From positions 1 through 5,042 of the forward strand of contig JAEZJH010000562.1 in assembly GCA_023436385.1 (NCBI GenBank): a stretch of 5,042 bases of DNA, given 5' to 3'. The notes under the pieces were generated by a model. That model had not been told where the DNA came from. It saw only the letters and a list, made by a program, of their open reading frames with translations, and made no database searches. A program made the translations under genes and the position numbers. This DNA comes from Pseudomonadota bacterium (GTDB lineage: Bacteria; Myxococcota; Myxococcia; Myxococcales; Vulgatibacteraceae). Shown piece after piece: positions 1 to 5,042 of the stretch. Numbering within the stretch: the stretch's first letter is position 1; each line of letters begins with the position of its first letter.

Positions 1-97
1 ATTTGGCCCCGGGGGCGAGCCCCTGGCCGCGGGCAAGGGCCCGGGCGGCCCGCGCCCGGACCTCCTCCCCGAGCTCCACGGCGACGAAGAGCCGCAC
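1..97 (-). CDS. thpR: RNA 2',3'-cyclic phosphodiesterase (ThpR/LigT, 2H family), N-terminal fragment
   Basis: This is the beginning of a gene cut by the left edge; 32 codons are visible. The translation opens MRLFVAVELGEEVRARAARA and ends ...GLAPGAK. The next base is T, which fits the Trp of the usual 'GAKW' that precedes the first catalytic HxTx motif. The MRLFVAxEL opening followed by an Ala/Arg-rich helix is characteristic of bacterial ThpR (formerly called 2'-5' RNA ligase). Known members hydrolyse RNA 2',3'-cyclic phosphates to 2'-phosphates in the cytoplasm. Both HxTx motifs lie outside the window, so catalytic competence cannot be judged. The GTG start is chosen because a strong Shine-Dalgarno sits 5 nt upstream and because it gives the family N-terminus exactly. 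The ATG at 123 is in another frame. The gene is co-directional with glmS, 114 nt downstream, and is probably the third gene of the same operon. Confidence 0.75.
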   Translation of the reverse strand, partial: MRLFVAVELGEEVRARAARALARGQGLAPGAK

Positions 98-100
98 GAT

Positions 101-108
101 CCCCTCCC
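101..108 (-). promoter_or_regulatory. Ribosome binding site of thpR
   Basis: On the minus strand this reads GGGAGGGG. Its GGAGG core (103-107) lies 5 nt before the GTG start at 97. This site decides the GTG start of thpR. The first bases of the site can also pair with an upstream CCCGCC element (see the leader structures at 106-140). Confidence 0.65.
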
Positions 109-140
109 GCCAAATTGGCGCATGGCGGGCAGACCCCGCC
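106..140 (-). promoter_or_regulatory. Structured leader upstream of thpR (competing hairpins)
   Basis: Two adjacent inverted repeats are seen directly. One has a GC-only 6-bp stem (124-129 with 135-140, 5-nt loop). The other is the near-perfect palindrome CGCCAAATTGGCG (108-120), which can fold as a 5-bp stem with a 3-nt loop. A third pairing, 124-129 with 106-111, is incompatible with both and would cover the 5' end of the thpR Shine-Dalgarno. A regulatory role is inference only; short complementary GC blocks also occur by chance at this base composition. Confidence 0.3.
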
Positions 141-211
141 CACGGGAGAGTAGATCGCGAAGCCGATCCCCGGGGAGGCTCCCGCGAGCGCCGAGGCCCG
201 GGCCCCGCGGC

Positions 212-2044
<1,833 letters not shown>

Positions 2045-2050
2045 ACCCGT

Positions 2051-2059
2051 CCCTCCCTC
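2051..2059 (-). promoter_or_regulatory. Ribosome binding site of glmS
   Basis: On the minus strand this is GAGGGAGGG, ending 6 nt before the glmS ATG. It is a strong purine-rich Shine-Dalgarno and supports independent translation initiation of glmS within the glmU-glmS transcript. It contrasts with glmU, which has no such site. Confidence 0.7.
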
Positions 2060-2121
2060 GCGATCACCGGTCCGGCCGGCGAAAGTGGCGACTGTGCAGG
2101 AGAGGGCGGGATGGAGGCAAG

Positions 2122-2157
2122 AGCCCGGGCGGCCGGAGAGCGACCGGGCCCCGGGCT
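2122..2157 (-). terminator. Intercistronic hairpin at the end of glmU, overlapping its stop codon
   Basis: AGCCCGGG (2122-2129) pairs perfectly with CCCGGGCT (2150-2157), an 8-bp stem. Inside it, CCGG at 2133-2136 can pair with CCGG at 2144-2147 around a 7-nt loop, giving a longer interrupted hairpin. The outer stem takes in two bases of the glmU TAG. No T-tract follows on the minus strand, so it is a poor intrinsic terminator. It is more plausibly a partial terminator, an mRNA-stability element or a chance GC structure between glmU and glmS. Confidence 0.35.
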
Positions 2158-3625
2158 ACTTCTTCCCGCGCTTCGCCGCCACCCGGCCCCGGACGCCCTT
2201 CGCGCCCGTGCCGGTGCCCGGCGCGGCGGCCTTGGCCCGGGCGAGGGCCTCGCGGCGGGCGATCGCCCAGCCCTCCTTCACCGTCTGCGGGGCGCGGGTG
2301 ATGGCGAGGGCCCCCGGCGGCACGTCGCGGGTGATCGTCGCCCCGGCCCCGACGTAGGCGCCGTCGCCCACGGTCACCGGGGCCACCAGCTGCGTGTCCG
2401 AGCCGATGAAGACGTCGTCGCCGAGCACGGTGGGGAGCTTGTTCACGCCGTCGTAGTTGCAGGTGATGGTCCCGGCGCCGACGTTGCAGCGGGCGCCGAT
2501 CACCGCGTCGCCCAGGTAGGCGAGGTGGTTCGCCTTCGAGCCCCGAGCCATCTTCGTCTTCTTGGTCTCGACGAAGTTCCCGATGTGGACCTCTTCGGCG
2601 AGGTCGGTGCCGGGCCGGAGGCGGGCGAACGGGCCGATCAGCGCCCGGGCGCCGACCCGGGCGTCCTCGAGGACCGAGTAGGGCTTCACCACGGCGCCCT
2701 CGCCGATCGTGCTCCCGTCGATCACCGAGCCGGTGCCGATCCGGGCGCCGGCGGCGATCCGGGTGCGGCCACGGAGGGTGACGTGCGGCTCGAGGATCGT
2801 GTCCTCGCCCAGCTCCACCCCGTCCTCCACGAAGGCGGTGGCCGGATCCTCGACGATCACCCCGGCCTTCATGTGCGCGTCGACCACCCGGCCGCGGAGC
2901 GTGCGGGCGGCGGCGGCCAGCTCCGCCTTGTCGTTGACCCCGGCCACCTCCTCCGGCGGCGCCTCGACGCCGATCGCCGGCCGGCCGGCGGCGTAGGCGG
3001 CGGCGACCATGTCGGTGAGGTAGAGCTCGCGCTGCGCGTTCCGCGCGCCCACGCCCCGGAGCGCCTTCCAGAGGAAGGCCGCGTCGCAGGCGTAGATCCC
3101 GGCGTTGCACTCCCGGAGCGTCCGCTCCTCCGGCGTGGCGTCCTTGTGCTCGATGATCGCCCGTACCGCGCCCCGCTCGTCGCGCGCGACCCGGCCGTAG
3201 CCGGTGGGATCGGGCGGGCACATGGTCAGGAACGACACCGGCGCCTTCCCGCCCTTCCGGATCAGGGTGGCCAGGGTGTCCCCGGTGAGGAGCGGCACGT
3301 CGCCGTACAGGATCAGCACCCGGCCGTCGTGGCCGGACAGGGCCCGCCTGGCGGCGAGGACCGCATCCGCGGTGCCCTTCTGCTCCTTCTGCACGGCGAA
3401 CTTCAGGCCGGCCTCGGGAAAGAGGGCGGTGAGCTCCTCCTTCACGCGGTCGCCCTGGTGGCCGACGACGACGACGATCGGGGAGCAGCCCAGCTCCACC
3501 GCGCGGCGGACCGGATAGTAGGCGAGGGGACGGCCGTTGGCGCGGTGCAGCACCTTCGCCAGGGCACTCTTCATACGCGTGCCCTTGCCGGCGGCGAGCA
3601 CGATCGCGGAGCGGTTGGTCTTCAT
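2156..3625 (-). CDS. glmU: Bifunctional UDP-N-acetylglucosamine pyrophosphorylase / glucosamine-1-phosphate N-acetyltransferase, GlmU
   Basis: This cytoplasmic enzyme performs the last two steps to UDP-GlcNAc: acetyl transfer from acetyl-CoA to glucosamine-1-phosphate, then uridylyl transfer from UTP. The protein is 489 aa against about 456 in E. coli. The N-terminal Rossmann-like domain (about 1-235) has the nucleotide loop LAAGKGTRM (10-18; Arg17), Lys24, EQKGTADAV (81-89), GDVPL with metal ligand Asp109, NAGIY (174-178), and Asn231 in VNDKAEL. The C-terminal left-handed beta-helix (about 255-455) has GPFARLRP, KANHLAYLGD with catalytic His367, NVGAGTITCNYDG (381-393), FIGSDTQLVAP and a GAGATI/DVPPGA ending. 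The extra length is a basic Lys/Arg/Gly/Ala tail (about 465-489). The frame stays open upstream to 3841, but MKTNRSAIVLAAGKG at 3625 places the nucleotide loop at the normal distance and is the chosen start. No Shine-Dalgarno is visible; a promoter lies immediately upstream. Confidence 0.97.
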   Translation of the reverse strand: MKTNRSAIVLAAGKGTRMKSALAKVLHRANGRPLAYYPVRRAVELGCSPIVVVVGHQGDRVKEELTALFPEAGLKFAVQKEQKGTADAVLAARRALSGHDGRVLILYGDVPLLTGDTLATLIRKGGKAPVSFLTMCPPDPTGYGRVARDERGAVRAIIEHKDATPEERTLRECNAGIYACDAAFLWKALRGVGARNAQRELYLTDMVAAAYAAGRPAIGVEAPPEEVAGVNDKAELAAAARTLRGRVVDAHMKAGVIVEDPATAFVEDGVELGEDTILEPHVTLRGRTRIAAGARIGTGSVIDGSTIGEGAVVKPYSVLEDARVGARALIGPFARLRPGTDLAEEVHIGNFVETKKTKMARGSKANHLAYLGDAVIGARCNVGAGTITCNYDGVNKLPTVLGDDVFIGSDTQLVAPVTVGDGAYVGAGATITRDVPPGALAITRAPQTVKEGWAIARREALARAKAAAPGTGTGAKGVRGRVAAKRGKK

Positions 3626-3634
3626 GCGCCGGGC

Positions 3635-3663
3635 ACGATAGGGAGACAGACGGAGCCGGTCAA
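3635..3663 (-). promoter_or_regulatory. Sigma70-type promoter of glmU (apparently leaderless)
   Basis: On the minus strand a -35 element TTGACC (3663-3658, 5 of 6 to TTGACA) is separated by exactly 17 nt from a -10 element TATCGT (3640-3635, 4 of 6 to TATAAT). The usual 6-7 nt distance puts the transcription start near 3628-3629, only 3-4 nt before the ATG at 3625. This fits the absence of a ribosome binding site and suggests leaderless or near-leaderless translation of glmU. It is the best promoter in the window and probably drives glmU-glmS-thpR. Confidence 0.6.
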
Positions 3664-3699
3664 CGTCGCCCCGGTGAATCATGGGATCGAACATGTGAT

Positions 3700-3715
3700 G
3701 CGCCGTTGTCGGCGC
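3700..3715. promoter_or_regulatory. Perfect inverted repeat in the glmU/response-regulator divergent spacer
   Basis: GCGCCG-TTGT-CGGCGC is a perfect 6-bp inverted repeat with a 4-nt centre. It lies between the -35 elements of the two divergent promoter candidates (3663 and 3771). Its position is suitable for an operator affecting either gene. No known binding-site consensus is recognised, and it could be a chance GC repeat. Confidence 0.3.
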
Positions 3716-3770
3716 GGGTGGTCGGATGCCCACGAACCGGGGTGGAGCGTCCTGGGACGCGGTCCGAGGG

Positions 3771-3799
3771 TTGTTCCACGGCCTCCGGCGCGGTACGAA
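3771..3799 (+). promoter_or_regulatory. Candidate promoter of the response regulator gene
   Basis: TTGTTC (3771-3776) and TACGAA (3794-3799) are separated by 17 nt, the optimal spacing, but each matches the sigma70 consensus in only 3 of 6 positions. The predicted start site (about 3806) coincides with the ATG at 3807, which itself lacks a Shine-Dalgarno. The call is weak on sequence alone and is supported mainly by position and spacing. Confidence 0.3.
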
Positions 3800-3806
3800 T
3801 GTAGAC

Positions 3807-4568
3807 ATGGCCCCAGCTGTCGAGCCGACGATGGAAAGCAAACGACCCGTGCGCGTCGCGATCGTCGAGGACGATCCGTTTCAGCGGGCCCTCGCCGCCG
3901 ACCTGCTCGGCGAAGCGAACGACCTCGAAGTGGTCGGCGCCTTCGACACCGGGGAGGCCGCGCTCGACGCGGTGGCCGCCGGCACCGCCGCCGACGTGAT
4001 GATCGTCGACCTCTGCCTGCCCGGCATCGCCGGCGCCGAGGTGACGAGGCGCCTCCGGGCGCTCCCCGCGCCGCCGGAGGTGGTGGTGCTCACCGCCCAC
4101 GGCGATCGGGCCCAGGCCCTCGAGGCGTTGAAGGCCGGCGCCTCCGGCTACCTTCTCAAGGGAGCACCCGGGGACCTCCTGGGGGCGGTGCGGTTGGCCG
4201 CCACCGGTGGCGCCGCCATCGCCCCGGCGATCGCCCGTTACCTCCTCGACGAGGTCCAGGTCCCCCACCCCGTTTCGGGCCGCGAGGCGGTACCGCTCCG
4301 GGCGCTGGGCGGCGCCGCCGACAGCCGGGACTTCGGGGGCACTACGTCGGAGCCGCTGGGACCGGGCCGCCCCTCGCTCACCCGCCGCGAGCGCGAGGTC
4401 CTCGTGCTCCTGGCGAAGGGCGTCACCTACGAGGACGCGGCCCGCGTGCTGGGGATCAGCCTGGGAACGATCCAGAGCCACGTGAAGCGGCTCTACCGGA
4501 AGCTCGAGGTCTCCTCGAAGGCCGAGGCCGCCGCCGAGGCCGTCCGCCGCGGGTTGGCGGTGCCCTGA
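3807..4568 (+). CDS. NarL/FixJ-family two-component response regulator (REC + LuxR-type HTH)
   Basis: This is a 253-aa cytoplasmic DNA-binding regulator. The receiver domain (about 14-135) starts PVRVAIVEDD, with acidic residues Glu21-Asp22-Asp23. The phospho-acceptor is Asp68 in MIVDLCLPG, followed by switch Thr96 in VVLTAHG and the conserved Lys118 in GYLLKGA. A Pro/Gly-rich linker of about 40 residues (148-189), longer than usual, leads to a LuxR-type helix-turn-helix (190-250). That domain has LTRREREVL, AARVLGISLGTIQSHV with the recognition helix, and LYRKLEVSSKAEAA. All phosphorelay residues are intact. Target genes and partner kinase are not evident, and it may be an orphan. The start is uncertain. 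ATG 3807 fits a candidate leaderless promoter; ATG 3831 (MESKRPVRV) gives a tighter receiver N-terminus; ATG 3726 would add 27 non-conserved residues. The stop codon lies inside a terminator stem. Confidence 0.93.
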   Translation: MAPAVEPTMESKRPVRVAIVEDDPFQRALAADLLGEANDLEVVGAFDTGEAALDAVAAGTAADVMIVDLCLPGIAGAEVTRRLRALPAPPEVVVLTAHGDRAQALEALKAGASGYLLKGAPGDLLGAVRLAATGGAAIAPAIARYLLDEVQVPHPVSGREAVPLRALGGAADSRDFGGTTSEPLGPGRPSLTRREREVLVLLAKGVTYEDAARVLGISLGTIQSHVKRLYRKLEVSSKAEAAAEAVRRGLAVP

Positions 4569-4602
4569 CCGGCTGCCGAAGGCAGCCGGTCAGCAAGCTT
4601 TT
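4565..4602 (+). terminator. Intrinsic terminator of the response regulator gene
   Basis: CTGACCGGCTGCC (4565-4577) pairs perfectly with GGCAGCCGGTCAG (4581-4593), a 13-bp stem closed by a GAA triloop. A short T-run (TTTT, 4599-4602) follows after 5 nt. The TGA stop codon (4566-4568) is part of the stem base. The stem is excellent but the T-tract is short and offset, so termination may be incomplete or assisted by the second hairpin. Confidence 0.7.
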
Positions 4603-4608
4603 GACTTG

Positions 4609-4637
4609 CGGCAACCTGCCCTCCGGGCAGGTTGCCG
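4609..4637 (+). terminator. Second perfect hairpin downstream of the response regulator
   Basis: CGGCAACCTGCCC (4609-4621) pairs perfectly with GGGCAGGTTGCCG (4625-4637), again 13 bp with a 3-nt loop (TCC). It lies 15 nt after the first hairpin. There is no T-tract on either side in either orientation. It may be a backup terminator, an RNA 3'-end stabiliser or an inverted-repeat protein site. The stem itself is certain; the function is inference. Confidence 0.5.
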
Positions 4638-4850
4638 TGAACGCCCCCACGCCCCCGTGGTAGCGCCAGCCCCGGCCAGCCTCTCTTCGCTCCCGCTCCG
4701 CCCCACCGTCTTGCAACAATCCCCACCGCGGCGCCGCTCCCCGTGATCGGGCCGACGCCGTGCCTCACCGCCGCTCCCCGCTCAACAACCCGCCCCGCGC
4801 ATCCCGCTCCGCGGTTGCGGTCGTTCACCGCTCGGCCTCATGCTCGGCCC
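4638..4850 (+). other. C-rich, G-poor intergenic spacer before ggt
   Basis: No gene is supported here. By hand count, 4641-4810 contains 93 C and 37 G in 170 bases (55% C, 22% G), with many pyrimidine-C steps. On the plus strand this resembles a Rho-utilisation region for transcripts that escape the hairpins, or simply an unstructured 5' region of ggt. A weak -35-like TTGCGG (4815-4820) with a poor -10-like CATGCT (4839-4844) lies just before the GTG start. I do not regard it as a supported promoter. Confidence 0.4.
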
Positions 4851-5042
4851 GTGATCGTCCCCGTCCTGCGCAGACCGCCGTTCCTCGCCCTCCTCTTCCT
4901 CGCGGCGCTCGTCACCCGGACCCCCGCCGCGGCGATGCCCGCTACAGGCACCCGCGGGATGGTCGCCACCGCCAGCGACGAGGCGGGCCGTGCCGGCGTC
5001 GAGCTCCTCCGCGAGGGCGGCAACGCGGTGGGCGCCGCGGTG
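4851..5042 (+). CDS. ggt: Gamma-glutamyltransferase precursor, N-terminal fragment with signal peptide
   Basis: The right edge cuts this gene after 64 codons. Residues 1-28 form a Sec signal peptide: MIVPVLRRPP with two Arg, a hydrophobic core FLALLFLAALV (11-21), and a TRTPAAA cleavage region, probably cut after Ala28. There is no Cys, so it is not a lipoprotein. The mature start carries the N-terminal signature of the gamma-glutamyltranspeptidase family: GMVATAS (36-42), a short helix AGVELLREGG, then GGNAVGAAV (56-64). Most members have NAVDAAV, so Gly61 replaces the usual Asp. Known members are periplasmic or secreted, self-cleaving Ntn hydrolases that transfer or hydrolyse gamma-glutamyl groups, for example from glutathione. 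The catalytic Thr lies far beyond the window. The GTG start gives a well-proportioned signal peptide. An in-frame GTG at 4743 is possible but would add 36 unlikely residues. No Shine-Dalgarno is visible. Transcription is probably separate from the upstream regulator, given the hairpins. Confidence 0.8.
   Translation, partial: MIVPVLRRPPFLALLFLAALVTRTPAAAMPATGTRGMVATASDEAGRAGVELLREGGNAVGAAV

Noticed and set aside
2045..2155. Possible glmS ribozyme or riboswitch in front of glmS
   Set aside because: Known glmS ribozymes are mainly in Firmicutes. I see no recognisable core, and much of this 111-nt gap is taken by the glmU-end hairpin and the ribosome binding site.
2064..3221. A 385-codon minus-strand frame inside glmU
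   Set aside because: It is a shifted-frame shadow of glmU, made of Arg/Gly/Ala low-complexity sequence.
3688..3701. LexA-like half site (CGAACATGTGATG)
   Set aside because: Only the left half matches a CGAAC-N4-GTTCG type box. The right half is poor, and there is no SOS context.
3626..3841. A 72-codon N-terminal extension of glmU
   Set aside because: It overlaps the divergent regulator start and promoter region and has no resemblance to GlmU. The normal GlmU N-terminus starts at 3625.
3660..4481. A 273-codon minus-strand frame antisense to the response regulator
   Set aside because: The plus-strand frame has all receiver and HTH motifs intact, while this one has none.
4601..4606. TTGACT as a -35 element for ggt or an sRNA
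   Set aside because: There is no acceptable -10 element at 16-19 nt, because that position falls inside the second hairpin.
4815..4844. Leaderless promoter for ggt (TTGCGG ... CATGCT)
   Set aside because: The spacing is 18 nt and the -10 matches in only 3 of 6 positions, which is too weak to call despite the tempting position just before the GTG.

Overview
The window is very GC-rich chromosomal DNA with strong G/C third-position bias. I infer a high-GC bacterium, most likely a deltaproteobacterium/myxobacterium (Myxococcota). That assignment rests only on composition, the style of the response regulator and general resemblance of the proteins; no taxonomic marker is present.

Layout. Reading leftward on the minus strand is a probable cell-envelope precursor operon. 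It runs glmU (start 3625, stop 2156), a 111-nt gap, glmS (start 2044, stop 212), a 114-nt gap, then the first 32 codons of thpR (GTG start at 97, cut by the left edge). GlmS makes glucosamine-6-phosphate from fructose-6-phosphate and glutamine. GlmU acetylates and uridylylates glucosamine-1-phosphate to UDP-GlcNAc, the precursor of peptidoglycan and lipopolysaccharide. Only the GlmM mutase step between them is missing from the window. ThpR is an RNA 2',3'-cyclic phosphodiesterase with no obvious metabolic link and is probably a passenger of the operon.

Divergently, on the plus strand, a NarL/FixJ-type response regulator (3807-4568) is followed by two perfect 13-bp hairpins and a C-rich, G-poor spacer. 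At the right edge is the start of a secreted gamma-glutamyltransferase (GTG at 4851), of which 64 codons are visible. No partner kinase for the regulator lies in the window.

Regulation. glmU has a good sigma70-like promoter (TTGACC, 17 nt, TATCGT) whose predicted start site falls 3-4 nt before the ATG, and no Shine-Dalgarno is visible. glmU is therefore probably leaderless, whereas the internal genes glmS and thpR both have strong purine-rich ribosome binding sites. The regulator shows a weaker version of the same arrangement.

The window is mostly ordinary housekeeping DNA. I found no mobile element, CRISPR array, tRNA or rRNA, and nothing that supports a novel multi-gene system. The points worth a second look are the two edge genes, the leaderless starts, the tandem hairpins and the structured leader of thpR.
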